DNA of 60,938 nucleotides from an uncultured Methanobrevibacter sp. (GTDB lineage Archaea; Methanobacteriota; Methanobacteria; Methanobacteriales; Methanobacteriaceae). Location: positions 1 to 60,938 of the forward strand of contig OMVY01000017.1 of NCBI GenBank assembly GCA_900314635.1, in the 5' to 3' direction. Below, piece after piece: positions 39,309-48,485 of this stretch (its first letter is position 1; each line of letters begins with the position of its first letter). A program made the position numbers and the translations under genes. Under the pieces are notes generated by a model, which worked only from the letters and a program-made list of their open reading frames with translations, had not been told where the DNA came from and ran no database searches.

Positions 39309-39875
39309 TTAAATATAAAATTTATCAACTTTCAATTCTTCAATATAACCGCGGGCTTGTTCAACCCAGCGGTCTTGAATAAGCTCGTCAGTTGCGACAA
39401 CAGCAACAATGTCACCTTCAGACATGTCCTTGATAATCTTGAATCCTTCAGGAATTATTCTAAATACCGCATCGTAGATTCTTCTTTTAAGATTCTCATA
39501 AGGATTTTCAACCACCAGATTCTCAAGGTCCAACATTCCTTGCATCACAAGCACATATCTGCTTGGCTGGTGGACATTTTCACGTCCAAGCTCATACCAA
39601 AGCTTCTTCAAGATGTTTGGAAGGAAGGTTTCATTATTGATCAACACAGTTGTTGTATCTTCATCCTTGTCGTATTTAACATCAGCAACATGCTTCAAGA
39701 GAGTTTCCGCTGAAGTCTTTCTCATTTTGATTGCAAGAATGATGAAGACCTCTTCAGGATTGACATAGGCTTTCATGTCTGCAATGGAAGGAGGCAGTGC
39801 CAGGTCTTGAAAAATCTGTTTGATGATCATGTCGTAGACTTCTGCTCCATCCGGATCGTTTGATTCTATATACAT
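39309..39875 (-). CDS. Methanogenesis marker protein 17
   Basis: The 188-residue protein starts at ATG 39875, four bases after GTGAT. It begins MYIESNDPDGAEVYDMIIK and contains EDTTTVLINNETFLPNILK and a C-terminal EGDIVAVVATDELIQDRWVEQA. These match the methanogenesis marker 17 family as I know it. The family occurs only in methanogens and relatives and has been reported in the ATP-dependent activation complex of methyl-coenzyme M reductase. It is the last gene of a five-gene marker cluster. There is no signal peptide or membrane segment. Confidence 0.82.
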   Translation of the reverse strand: MYIESNDPDGAEVYDMIIKQIFQDLALPPSIADMKAYVNPEEVFIILAIKMRKTSAETLLKHVADVKYDKDEDTTTVLINNETFLPNILKKLWYELGRENVHQPSRYVLVMQGMLDLENLVVENPYENLKRRIYDAVFRIIPEGFKIIKDMSEGDIVAVVATDELIQDRWVEQARGYIEELKVDKFYI

Positions 39876-39910
39876 AAAAATCACTTCTTAAAAACTAAAG
39901 TTAAAGAAAC

Positions 39911-41149
39911 TTATTGTTCATTCCTATGTCCCATACCAGATACAAGAAGTGCGGAACCTACAGCACCAATGTGTTGTGAGTATTCTGGAACAATTACTTC
40001 GATTCCACCTAAAGTTTCACTTACAGCCTGGACAAGACCTGAAATCAAACTGGTTCCTCCTACCTGGATTAAAGGTTCGCGTATATCGATTTCCTGAAGC
40101 TGCTGCTCATATACCTGCTCGGATACTGAGTGGCATGCTGCCATAGCCACATCCGCTTTGCTTCCGCCAGCTGCAAGAGTGGTTACCAGGTCTTGAATAC
40201 CGAATACAATACAGTAACTGTTTAAGGAAGCTTTTCTCCAGTCCCCTTGAACCGCAAGAGGTCCGAGTTCGGTGATGTCGACATCCAGACGACGGCTGGT
40301 CATGTCTAAAAATCTTCCGGATGCACCTGCACAGATACCTCCCATGGTAAAGTTGTCAGGTATTCCGTTATTTACAGTGATAACCTTGTTGTCCATACCG
40401 CCGATATCCAGAACAGTGGCTTCTCCTTTTTGACAATCTGCCAGATATACTGCTCCTTTAGCGTTGACAGACAATTCCTCCTGCACGAGCTCTGCCTTGA
40501 ATTCCTGGCCCATGGTGAACCTTCCATAACCAGTGGTTCCGATTCCATCCAGATCACCCCATGAGTAATTGGTGTTTGAAAAGGCCTCGTCAGCTGCTAT
40601 TTTAGCTGATTCAATAATATCCTTTGTTGATGTCCATCCGGTACCGATTACCTTGTTGTTTTCCATCAATACAGCTTTTGTAGTAGTGGAACCAGAGTCA
40701 AGACCAAGGGTGAGACCCTCCTGCTTTTCTCTAGCCAGAATGCTTCTGCGTGTTACAGTGGTTGCCAGCGCTTCCATACGAATGAACAATTCATCAGCTT
40801 TTGTTCTTTCAGTAAATGAATATGTGACAACAGGAATGCGTGTGTTGTTTTGAATGAAACGTCTTACTTCATTTCTTACAAGTGCTCCTTCAGCACATCT
40901 GAAACAAGTTGCAATGAATACTGCATCAGGCTTGCATTTTCCTTCAACAATAGACATCGCCCTTGCAATCATTAATTTCAAACTTGAAGATTGAGCTGAG
41001 AAACCGAATTTCTCATATGCCTCGTTGATAAAATCGAGGTCTATTTCAGGGAGTATGATTTCAGCGCCGAATTTTAAAGCCGCTTTTTCAATCTCCTTTT
41101 GGATACCGCTGTATTCAGTACCGCATGAAACGAGTGCAATCTTTACCAT
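39911..41149 (-). CDS. Methanogenesis marker protein 15 (ASKHA-type ATPase)
   Basis: This methanogen-specific protein has 412 residues. An N-terminal domain with conserved cysteines ([14 protein letters not shown] near residue 81) precedes a BadF/BcrA-like ATPase core. That core has phosphate-1 loop [13 protein letters not shown] (148-160), the phosphate-2 region [12 protein letters not shown], and [14 protein letters not shown] with a cysteine likely to hold a bridging iron-sulfur cluster. Homologous ATPases drive low-potential electron transfer to radical or corrinoid enzymes. A role in reductive activation of methyl-coenzyme M reductase is therefore plausible but inferred. Its ATG directly abuts the stop of the marker 5 gene, so translation is coupled. 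Confidence 0.85.
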   Translation of the reverse strand: MVKIALVSCGTEYSGIQKEIEKAALKFGAEIILPEIDLDFINEAYEKFGFSAQSSSLKLMIARAMSIVEGKCKPDAVFIATCFRCAEGALVRNEVRRFIQNNTRIPVVTYSFTERTKADELFIRMEALATTVTRRSILAREKQEGLTLGLDSGSTTTKAVLMENNKVIGTGWTSTKDIIESAKIAADEAFSNTNYSWGDLDGIGTTGYGRFTMGQEFKAELVQEELSVNAKGAVYLADCQKGEATVLDIGGMDNKVITVNNGIPDNFTMGGICAGASGRFLDMTSRRLDVDITELGPLAVQGDWRKASLNSYCIVFGIQDLVTTLAAGGSKADVAMAACHSVSEQVYEQQLQEIDIREPLIQVGGTSLISGLVQAVSETLGGIEVIVPEYSQHIGAVGSALLVSGMGHRNEQ

Positions 41150-41632
41150 CTAATCATCCCCTTCCTCTTCAGCAAATTCGCCTGCTTCTTCCATCTCGGT
41201 CAGCTTGTCTAAAAATGCATGCAAATCATTGATCATTTCCATTGTTTCATCCTGATTGGTTGGATATGTCAATTCCACTTGTGGAATGTCTCTTTTACGC
41301 AAGCAGAATATGGATAATTCGTTTGTTCTCGCACAGCCCACACATCCAAAGCCGAATGGGGCGTTATCAACAATAATAGCGGCTTGCGCTTCATCTATGA
41401 TAGGTCCGATAATTGACATTCTTCCCCTTACTCCTGAAGGTACCTCAATAGCTGCATATTTCAATCCTTTAATAGGATCATCTTCAGTAATGTTCATAGG
41501 AGGAGAATCAATCTCTGGATCTTTAATCTTTTGTCTTATCTGTTTTTGAAGAGCTAAAGGCTGATGTCCCTTCCTTTCAACCAAATCCGCAATTACTAAT
41601 GAATTTGGTGGATAAATAGCTACTTTTACCAT
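41150..41632 (-). CDS. Methanogenesis marker protein 5
   Basis: The 160-residue cytoplasmic protein begins [26 protein letters not shown]. It contains [44 protein letters not shown], where the GCVGC pair may bind metal. It ends in an acidic tail ([13 protein letters not shown]). Length, motifs and position in the cluster match methanogenesis marker 5. The molecular function is unknown to me. Its stop (TAG) is followed immediately by the ATG of marker 15. Confidence 0.85.
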   Translation of the reverse strand: MVKVAIYPPNSLVIADLVERKGHQPLALQKQIRQKIKDPEIDSPPMNITEDDPIKGLKYAAIEVPSGVRGRMSIIGPIIDEAQAAIIVDNAPFGFGCVGCARTNELSIFCLRKRDIPQVELTYPTNQDETMEMINDLHAFLDKLTEMEEAGEFAEEEGDD

Positions 41633-41744
41633 AATATCATCTCATAATCATAATTTTAGAAAACATAATTTCAAGTAAAACCATTAAAATAAAAAATCAA
41701 TTCAAATTAATCTTAAAAGAGAATTTCAAATCACATGTTTTCTA

Positions 41745-42242
41745 TTATTTTCCCTCTTGTTTTTTCTCTTCCTTGAAAGAGTTTTCAAGGACTTCCTTAA
41801 ATAAATCTAATGAAACAGGTTCCTTTTTCTCAATATGAACCTCTTTAGGATGTTTTAAAGCTTCGCCAACATAATCGAGAATCAAGAATTCCTTCTCCAT
41901 CTGGTGGAATCCCTCTCTTGGCCCGTGTCTGTGACCCCTGCATTTTCTAGGGTCTCCAGGAGCAAAACCTCTCTCCTTAGTGAAAATTCCATAAGGGTCA
42001 AGCTTTCTAAGCTCTTCAACAGCTTGGCGAACATATTCGTCTTTTCCACTAACCATCGCACCATAGCAAGTCCATTTAATGGTGAGTGGCAAATCAAGAA
42101 GGTGCAGGAAGTTAACAACTTCGCTTTCACTTACATTAGCTTTTGGTCCTAAAATAATCATCCTGGTTGATACATCAGGATCCATGTCTTCAGAACCAAC
42201 TTCCGGAGTAATACATAAATTATTTCCTACAGGCCTGGCCAT
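41745..42242 (-). CDS. Methanogenesis marker protein 6
   Basis: The 165-residue protein has a central [20 protein letters not shown] segment, rich in His, Arg and Cys, near residue 96 and a [38 protein letters not shown] block. These are typical of methanogenesis marker 6. The C-terminus is a charged tail ([10 protein letters not shown]). The gene starts at the base after the stop of marker 3 (TAA then ATG), so the two are translationally coupled. A 112-base gap separates it from marker 5 downstream. Function unknown; the His and Cys cluster suggests metal binding. Confidence 0.85.
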   Translation of the reverse strand: MARPVGNNLCITPEVGSEDMDPDVSTRMIILGPKANVSESEVVNFLHLLDLPLTIKWTCYGAMVSGKDEYVRQAVEELRKLDPYGIFTKERGFAPGDPRKCRGHRHGPREGFHQMEKEFLILDYVGEALKHPKEVHIEKKEPVSLDLFKEVLENSFKEEKKQEGK

Positions 42243-43799
42243 TTAGCTCTCCTCCTCTTCATAAACTTCATAAACATAAACAGTATCTCCATCCTCGATG
42301 GATTTCAGGTCTTCCAAATCGGAAATAACCCTGCCCACAACATTAGTGGCATTGAACGGTTCTCCGGTAGGTCCGAATTCATCGCTGTCGACTGTTCTGA
42401 TACCTACCAAACCAACATTCTTACGGGACATGTTGGTAATTCCGATAGTGCCTGCTATGTATGAATCGTCAATTACGTTTTCAGGAACAAGTCCCTTGGA
42501 TTCATCCTTGTCTCCGTCAAACATGTAGATATTCATGTCAGGAACTGCAAAGTAGACCTTCAAACTTCCAACAGGTTTTTCAGCAAGTCCTGTGAGTTTT
42601 TCAAAGTACCATCTGGATCTAGGAGCGTCATCTGTCAATTCGACTTTGATCAGCTTGTTTGCTGGTATGCCGAAGGTTTCCACCTTCTTGTTTTCCAGAA
42701 TTGCAATGGTGTTTTCAGGTTCCTGGACAACAACGATTGCATCATCATCAGTTGTGCCTGTGCGCACATGTTCAATACCCAGACTTTTGAGTTTCTCTTC
42801 TGACTCCTTTTGAGTCATCATCATAAGCATGATGCGCTCAGGATTGCTTCTAACTGTAATGAAATCTCCTTCTCGAGCAATATCGAATAATTCCATTCCG
42901 CTTTCGACAGTTGCTATTGTGGTATGGGATTTCACATTCACACGGTCTTCCCTGTAGACGAAAACCTTTCCTTTTCCATGACCTTCACTTCTCAAGGTGA
43001 CAGTTCCTCTCCTGCGCTCTGTAACATCTTCAACGTCTTTTCCCAATCCTTGAAGCTCATAGAACCCTACAAAGGAGTTGGATTCAAAGCTGACCTCAAT
43101 CTTATTGTTTCTGATTAAAGAGAAAAGATGTTCGACGGATGCCGGAGATTTAGGATTAGGCTTGAACAGGACATAGGTGAACAGCTGGTTTCCCTCCTCG
43201 AGAACAACATCCAAGTCAGAACCGCCAGCACTATCACGTACAGTGCTTCGCTCAATTACCGGCTCTATATCAAGGATCTCATCGGATGAGGTTAATGAAA
43301 ACAATGTCTTGCGTCCACCGATAACCTTGGCAAAGACACCGTTGTCACTATATTTAGGAACACCATAAACATTGGACACATCATCTTTGATAAAGATTAT
43401 ATGAGTGGCTTCATTGGAAAATCCTGACAAGCTGATTAGAACATCATTGTCATGATATTGGAATTCATCATGAGAAGGCTCAAAATTAGATTGAACTGGA
43501 CCCATAGCTACTTCAGTGGAAGAATCCCAGCGAATGGTGCTGCTTATGAATTTCTTGTAATTGTCTTTAAAGAAACCAACCAGCGGCTGAAGTTTATCAT
43601 CGGAAGATAATTCGATGAGGACGCTTCCCTTGGGAGTCTTTATCTTATATTTCAGGATATTGCTTTGTATTTCGCTTTCTCCCTTTATAAGACAAACAAT
43701 GCTTCCCTTGCTGTAAGGAGCTTTAGAAATCTCAATAGCTTCTCTAATAGTAGAACCCTCTGGAATTTCTGTCATATCTCCATTAATTTTAATTAGCAT
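42243..43799 (-). CDS. Methanogenesis marker protein 3
   Basis: This is the first gene of the marker cluster, 518 residues long. The N-terminus (MLIKINGDMTEIPEGSTIREAIE) looks like a small ubiquitin-type beta-grasp domain. The C-terminal half includes FAVPDMNIYMFDGDKDESKGLVPENVIDD, TIGITNMSRKNVGLVGIR and GPTGEPFNATNVVGRVI, a cyclophilin-like barrel pattern. Marker 3 has been reported as a component of the methyl-coenzyme M reductase activation complex together with markers 7 and 17. Marker 7 and AtwA are not in the window. The promoter should lie just upstream of 43799. Confidence 0.85.
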   Translation of the reverse strand: MLIKINGDMTEIPEGSTIREAIEISKAPYSKGSIVCLIKGESEIQSNILKYKIKTPKGSVLIELSSDDKLQPLVGFFKDNYKKFISSTIRWDSSTEVAMGPVQSNFEPSHDEFQYHDNDVLISLSGFSNEATHIIFIKDDVSNVYGVPKYSDNGVFAKVIGGRKTLFSLTSSDEILDIEPVIERSTVRDSAGGSDLDVVLEEGNQLFTYVLFKPNPKSPASVEHLFSLIRNNKIEVSFESNSFVGFYELQGLGKDVEDVTERRRGTVTLRSEGHGKGKVFVYREDRVNVKSHTTIATVESGMELFDIAREGDFITVRSNPERIMLMMMTQKESEEKLKSLGIEHVRTGTTDDDAIVVVQEPENTIAILENKKVETFGIPANKLIKVELTDDAPRSRWYFEKLTGLAEKPVGSLKVYFAVPDMNIYMFDGDKDESKGLVPENVIDDSYIAGTIGITNMSRKNVGLVGIRTVDSDEFGPTGEPFNATNVVGRVISDLEDLKSIEDGDTVYVYEVYEEEES

Positions 43800-44126
43800 G
43801 AAATTGCCTCTTTTTAAATACTAATAAATTTATAATCTTTAAATCTTATAAAATAATTAAAAAATTCATTATTTTATATTGATATTATTTATGAAATTTA
43901 TAATATAAAATAGTTATTACTTGCATTTGTCAGGCAGATTCTAAAACTTTGTTGATATTCCATGAAAGTTAAATATTATATATAAAATAAGAAATAAATC
44001 AACAAAGTTTTTTAAAGATCCATTTGTTATGATTTAATGTATCTGTAAAAAGTTTTAAAAAAAATTTAATTTTCAAACTTCTTTTAAAAAGGACCTCAAT
44101 CATGATTTTAAAACAGAATAAACAGA
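43800..44126. other. Gap upstream of marker 3 containing a 14-bp inverted repeat
   Basis: AAAACTTTGTTGAT (43943-43956) and ATCAACAAAGTTTT (43998-44011) are perfect inverted arms separated by 41 bases. T6 follows on the plus strand (44008-44013). The structure could be a terminator, a small RNA or a miniature element with inverted ends. No gene is visible here. Confidence 0.5.
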
Positions 44127-45413
44127 TTATCTTAAAACACCTATTGGCAATACTTTTACACCATCCTCACGAGTATATGCATATTTTGTTCCAGTAACTA
44201 CTGCTAGGAATTTTGGCTCTTTCATTTTTAAATTTTTTTCACGGATGTTCCTTTTAATCAGCCCTTCAAGCTTCAATAAATTTTCCGCACCCTCATCTAT
44301 CTTGTTGCTGCCTAGTTTAAATTCTATCAATGCATAATCCTCATTTTTCAAGTGTATGATGCAGTCTGCTTCCAGCCCATGCTTGTCACGATAATACGAA
44401 ATGGTTCCTCCTTCATCATATGTGTAAATACTTAAATCCCTAATACATAATGTTTCAAAAATAAATCCAAAGGTATTCAAATCAAATAGCAGTCCTTCCG
44501 GATTTAAATTCATTGCAGCAACTGCAATTGATGGGTCTATGAATTCTCTTTTTGGTCCTGACCTCATTGCAGATGCTGAGCGTATGTTCGGATTCCAAGA
44601 ATCTATATCATCAATAACAAACAATCTTGTCAAGGCATTATGATAACTAACAAAAGTGTTTTCACTGAAATCCACATATTTTTCTTTAATATCTTTTATG
44701 ATGGTTGTATTTGAGGCAAGTGTTGAAATATTTCTCGCATATGATTTTATGAACCTATCAACTTTTTTTGAATCCCTTTTAACATTATCTATTGCAGATA
44801 CATCTATTTCACATATATTCTGCAGATAGTTCTCCACTACAAACAATTGAGCCTTTTCAGTTTTTTTATTTAAAGATTCAGGCCATCCGCCTCTGCATGC
44901 TGCAAAAATCAAATCTTCGATGCTTAAATCTGATTCAATTCCATCAATATCCATTTCTGGATTCTTAAAAAGATCAGTTAATTTTATTTTACCATTTGAC
45001 TCCCTGCTTTCATATAAACTCATAGGTTTCATCAATATTCTGGAAATGCGTCCTGTTCCACTATGCATTATATTTTCATCATCAATAACTGTTGAACCTG
45101 TTAATAAATACAATCCATCTTCTCCGATTTCATCAACACTTGTTCTTACAGCATCCCATAATACAGGTATGTTCTGCCATTCATCAATCAAGCGGGGCTT
45201 TTCACCTTCCAAAAGCTTTGAAGGCTTAAAAGAAGACAATTCCATATATGAATCAATATTATCAGGGTCTTGCAATTGCAGCACGCTTTTTGCAAATTTC
45301 TTGGCAGTTGTAGTTTTACCACACCATTTTGGACCAACAATTACTATTGCACCAATCATATTCAAACGTTCTTCGATGATATTATCAAGATATCTTGGCA
45401 AATAATCTTTCAT
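44127..45413 (-). CDS. AAA-type ATPase with DUF4143 nuclease-like C-terminus
   Basis: This ATPase has 428 residues. It begins MKDYLPRYLDNIIEERLNMIGAIVIVGPKWCGKTT, with Walker A at 27-34 and a Walker B-like RLIDEWQ (74-80) typical of the AAA_14/DUF4143 group. The C-terminal domain contains GLEADCIIHLKNEDYALIEFKLG, a D...E-x-K pattern like PD-(D/E)xK nucleases. Families of this build are common in archaea and host-associated bacteria, often as lineage-specific expansions, and their role is not settled. ATG 45413 is chosen because GGGAG lies nine bases upstream. The upstream region is a 23-bp satellite array. Confidence 0.82.
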   Translation of the reverse strand: MKDYLPRYLDNIIEERLNMIGAIVIVGPKWCGKTTTAKKFAKSVLQLQDPDNIDSYMELSSFKPSKLLEGEKPRLIDEWQNIPVLWDAVRTSVDEIGEDGLYLLTGSTVIDDENIMHSGTGRISRILMKPMSLYESRESNGKIKLTDLFKNPEMDIDGIESDLSIEDLIFAACRGGWPESLNKKTEKAQLFVVENYLQNICEIDVSAIDNVKRDSKKVDRFIKSYARNISTLASNTTIIKDIKEKYVDFSENTFVSYHNALTRLFVIDDIDSWNPNIRSASAMRSGPKREFIDPSIAVAAMNLNPEGLLFDLNTFGFIFETLCIRDLSIYTYDEGGTISYYRDKHGLEADCIIHLKNEDYALIEFKLGSNKIDEGAENLLKLEGLIKRNIREKNLKMKEPKFLAVVTGTKYAYTREDGVKVLPIGVLR

Positions 45414-45437
45414 TAAAATAACTCCCATTAGATGCAT

Positions 45438-45748
45438 TAATCAATTAATTTTCTTAATATATCTCTAAATCCATTAAGGTAATTTTCCCTATTTCATTAA
45501 CAGATTTTTCCCACTTTCATCAATATATTTTTCCCATTTTCATTAAGGTAATTTTCCATATTTCATTAACAGATTTTTCCCACTTTCATTAATATATTTT
45601 TCCCATTTTCATTAAGGTAATTTTCCATATTTCATTAACAGATTTTTCCCACTTTCATTAATATATTTTTCCCATTTTCATTAATATATTTTTCCTAGTT
45701 TCATTAAGGTAATTTTCCCTAACCATTAACATATTTTTCACAAAAAAA
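45438..45748. repeat. 23-bp satellite array with 69-bp higher-order period
   Basis: Twelve or so head-to-tail 23-bp monomers run from 45472 to about 45747. Three monomer types alternate: CATTAAGGTAATTTTCC (A), CATTAACAGATTTTTCCC (B) and CATTAATATATTTTTCCC (C). The trio repeats three times with a 69-bp period (starts 45472, 45541, 45610), then an extra C, an A and a B-like unit follow. Every monomer holds a T4-T5 tract, most followed by CC or CCC. A weaker trace continues toward the ATPase start. No unique spacers exist, so this is not a CRISPR array. Confidence 0.92.
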
Positions 45749-45977
45749 CCATTGAAATTTTGTAAAAATAGCTAAAACCCCAATAAATAAAAAAAAGAAA
45801 GGATTTCAACAGATTTCAAAAAAGCAGAAAAAAGTTTTATTTTTAGAAAAATTTCAAAAAATAATTAAAAAAAAAGAAGAAAATTTAAAAAAATAATAAA
45901 TCACAAAAGAAGATAAGTTTAAAAAAATAATAAATCCCCAAAGAAGATAAGTTTAAAAAAAATTAAAAAAAAGGAAA
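45749..45977. repeat. Two-copy repeat after sstT
   Basis: TTAAAAAAATAATAAATC followed by AAAGAAGATAAG occurs twice, around 45883-45921 and 45922-45960, just downstream of the sstT stop. The rest of the stretch is A-rich with no gene. Confidence 0.55.
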
Positions 45978-47228
45978 TTATTTAGCAAATTCCCCAAGGA
46001 AGTTAATATCCTCACCATTATTCATTCTTTCCTTATACTCCGCAGTTGAAGTCAGTATCGCGTCTCCTGCAGAATTCAAGGCAGTTTCAAATGAATCCTG
46101 AACTACACCAATAATGAATCCAATAGCTACAACGTGCATGGAAATGTCCTGTGAGATTCCGAATAATGAACATGCCATTGGAATCAAGAGCAGAGACCCT
46201 CCAGCTATTCCTGAAGCTCCGCAAGCTGCAAGAACAGTTATTATGCATAATATGACAGTTGTCGGGAAATTAATCGCAATGCCCATTGAATGGCAGGTTG
46301 CAAGTGTCATTATTGTAATGGTGATTGCTGCACCTTCCATATTGATTGTGGAACCTAAAGGAATACTTATACCATAGAAATTCTCATCCAATCCAAGTCT
46401 GCGGCAGAGCTCCAGATTAACCGGAATGTTTGCAGCAGAACTTCTTGTGAAGAAGGCAGTGATTCCGCTTTCCTTGATGCATGTCAAGACCAAAGGATAT
46501 GGATTGCGCCTTAATGTGATTGCAGAGAGGAATGGATCGGTCACCAATGCAACAATGAGCACGCATCCGACAATCAATGCCAGAAGCTGGCCATAGCTTA
46601 TGAATATATCAAGCCCGTTTTCAGTAATTGTTTTAAAAATAATACCCATGATACCAAAAGGAGCCAGCTGGATAATCATCCTCACACAATGGGAAATCAT
46701 ATCTGCCAAATCTCCTAAAAGCTCCAGTGTTTTTTCGTTTCCTACTTTTTTAAATGACAGTCCAAACACTATCGCCCAAAATAGAATACTGATATATTTT
46801 CCTTCTATTAATGCGGTGACAGGATTTGAAATCATATCAGTCAGGATTTTTGAAAAAACACTTCCAATTGCAAGTGGCGCCCCTGATGTAGATGGATCAA
46901 CAGAAGCTGTCAGAGGCACTGATACAGGGAACAAAAAGCTTGCAGTTACAGATACAATCGCTGCCAGCATCATACTCAACAGATATAATGTGATAACCAG
47001 CTTGAAACGTGAACCTAGATTGCTGCTGGTTTTTGGAATTACAGACATTATGATAAAGAACACTAAAAATGGAGCTATTGCCTTCAATATTCCAACAAAC
47101 AAATCTCCAAGTATTCCTATGCCTGATAACTGAGGAACTGTAAGCGCAAGTATGGTACCCACTATCAAACCTAGAATAATTCTTAAAATCAAACTTGTCT
47201 CAGACCATTTTTTTATATATTTCATCAT
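45978..47228 (-). CDS. sstT: Serine/threonine:sodium symporter SstT
   Basis: The 416-residue membrane transporter of the dicarboxylate/amino-acid:cation symporter family has about eight helices and two re-entrant hairpins. Diagnostic blocks are FFTRSSAANIPVNLELCRRLGLDENFYGISIPLGSTINMEGAAI and LAACGASGIAGGSLLLIPMACSLFGI in the transport domain. The overall sequence resembles bacterial SstT, which imports serine and threonine with sodium. ATG 47228 is four bases after GTGAT, and the following ATG is also possible. No neighbouring gene suggests a pathway. Confidence 0.9.
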   Translation of the reverse strand: MMKYIKKWSETSLILRIILGLIVGTILALTVPQLSGIGILGDLFVGILKAIAPFLVFFIIMSVIPKTSSNLGSRFKLVITLYLLSMMLAAIVSVTASFLFPVSVPLTASVDPSTSGAPLAIGSVFSKILTDMISNPVTALIEGKYISILFWAIVFGLSFKKVGNEKTLELLGDLADMISHCVRMIIQLAPFGIMGIIFKTITENGLDIFISYGQLLALIVGCVLIVALVTDPFLSAITLRRNPYPLVLTCIKESGITAFFTRSSAANIPVNLELCRRLGLDENFYGISIPLGSTINMEGAAITITIMTLATCHSMGIAINFPTTVILCIITVLAACGASGIAGGSLLLIPMACSLFGISQDISMHVVAIGFIIGVVQDSFETALNSAGDAILTSTAEYKERMNNGEDINFLGEFAK

Positions 47229-47281
47229 AATAATCACAAATCAAAACAATGTATATTTATTTAATTGTTATAATTATTAAA

Positions 47282-47397
47282 TATTATGAATTTTTAAAAA
47301 AAAAGAGAAAATAAGTAAAAAAATTAAAAAAGGCAATCATTTAATAATGAATTTAAAAAAACAGAAAAATAAATAAAAAAATTAAAAAAGGCAATCA
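47282..47397. repeat. 58-bp duplication beginning at the stop codon of the PARG-like gene
   Basis: Two copies lie at 47282-47339 and 47340-47397. On the minus strand each begins TGATTGCCTTTTTTAATTTT, and in the gene-proximal copy the TGA is the true stop codon. Both contain long T-tracts in the direction of transcription. Confidence 0.85.
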
Positions 47398-48237
47398 GAC
47401 AATATTAAAAACCCTTTTGAATGTTGAGAGATTCTTAGATTCACCTTGAGAGCTATAGATTGCAAATTCAATTGTCTCAAATGAATGAACATACTCTTGA
47501 ATAATCTCATATGCCGCCTCGGCAACTACTTCCGGAGGATTTTTAAACGCTCCACATCCGAATGCTCCCAAAATCAAGACTTCTGCCTTCTCCCTAAGTG
47601 CCACATTGAATATCTGACGGAATCTATTGATATGGAGTTCCTTAAGCTCTTCAGCTTTTATCTTAGGAGATCCGTCTCCAAAATAGGATTTCTTTCTGTA
47701 CAGATTGGGAGCTGCACAGGTAATTATGTCAACGCAATACCACTTGTCTTCATCCATCAGTTGTGGAGATAAAGTATCTGATTTGAAAACATGGATATTT
47801 GGAGTGTATATGCAGTCATCATTGTAATTGTTATCCATCAATCCGCTTCTCTTTTTCTCCTGATGTATTAAATAGAAGTTCTCAATGAGGTATTCGTCTA
47901 CAAGACATGGCAGAAGAGTACTGCACCTGCAAATTGATTCCTCCTGTGCGTGAGCGCCATACATAACTCCTCCTCCAGGATCAATAGGGTTAGCGAAGTT
48001 AAGAGCAGCTACTTTCCTATCCCCATATCCCCCAGCCGCTTCAAGTGTTCTTTTGGTGGAAAATACGATTTCCGCAGGCTTGTCAAACCGGTTTATTGAG
48101 TCTATTTCAATATCCTCTCCTTCCAGGTACAAATGCTGGTTTTCTATGGAATAATCAATTGACTGTCTTAACTTTTCATTATTCTCACACATGTTCAAAG
48201 TATCACTGATGATTCTTACATTTTCTTCATGAGACAT
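47395..48237 (-). CDS. Microbial-type poly(ADP-ribose) glycohydrolase (TIGR02452-like)
   Basis: The 280-residue macrodomain-like hydrolase has ALNFANPIDPGGGVMYG (78-94), followed by AHAQEESICRCSTL (95-108). The Gly-rich loop and the paired glutamates of QEE (98-100) form the catalytic signature of bacterial-type PARG. Further blocks are CDVIT-like YCVDIITCAAPN and LILGAFGCGAFKNPP. It should remove ADP-ribose from proteins or nucleic acids. GGTGAT precedes the ATG. It is transcribed away from the restriction-modification operon across a 248-base gap, a context often seen with defence genes. Confidence 0.85.
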   Translation of the reverse strand: MSHEENVRIISDTLNMCENNEKLRQSIDYSIENQHLYLEGEDIEIDSINRFDKPAEIVFSTKRTLEAAGGYGDRKVAALNFANPIDPGGGVMYGAHAQEESICRCSTLLPCLVDEYLIENFYLIHQEKKRSGLMDNNYNDDCIYTPNIHVFKSDTLSPQLMDEDKWYCVDIITCAAPNLYRKKSYFGDGSPKIKAEELKELHINRFRQIFNVALREKAEVLILGAFGCGAFKNPPEVVAEAAYEIIQEYVHSFETIEFAIYSSQGESKNLSTFKRVFNIV

Positions 48238-48370
48238 TTTATCACCCTTCCTTAAAAAGTTTTAATAAATCATTATACAATAGGATATATAATTTTTCAT
48301 ATATAATAACTACTTTTATAAGAAAAGAATTTAAAACTGCTTTTTGGATAAGTTTCAAGAGGATAACATT

Positions 48371-48387
48371 TAGTTTATAATAAACTA
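48371..48387. promoter_or_regulatory. Palindrome in the divergent PARG / hsdM promoter gap
   Basis: TAGTTTATAATAAACTA is a perfect palindrome (7-bp arms, TAA centre) about 134 bases upstream of the PARG gene and about 100 bases upstream of hsdM. TATA-like tracts lie on both sides (about 48275-48305 and 48457-48466). It could be a shared operator. Confidence 0.35.
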
Positions 48388-48485
48388 TCTAGAGTACTAT
48401 TCCTATAAACATGTGAAAAATTATAATAAACATTATAAGATGTGCCAATAAAAATAATATATATTATAATTTTTGGGGTGAAAAA

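Noticed and set aside
45438-45748. Possible CRISPR array
   Set aside because: The units are contiguous 23-bp monomers without unique spacers, have no palindromic repeat, and no cas genes are nearby.
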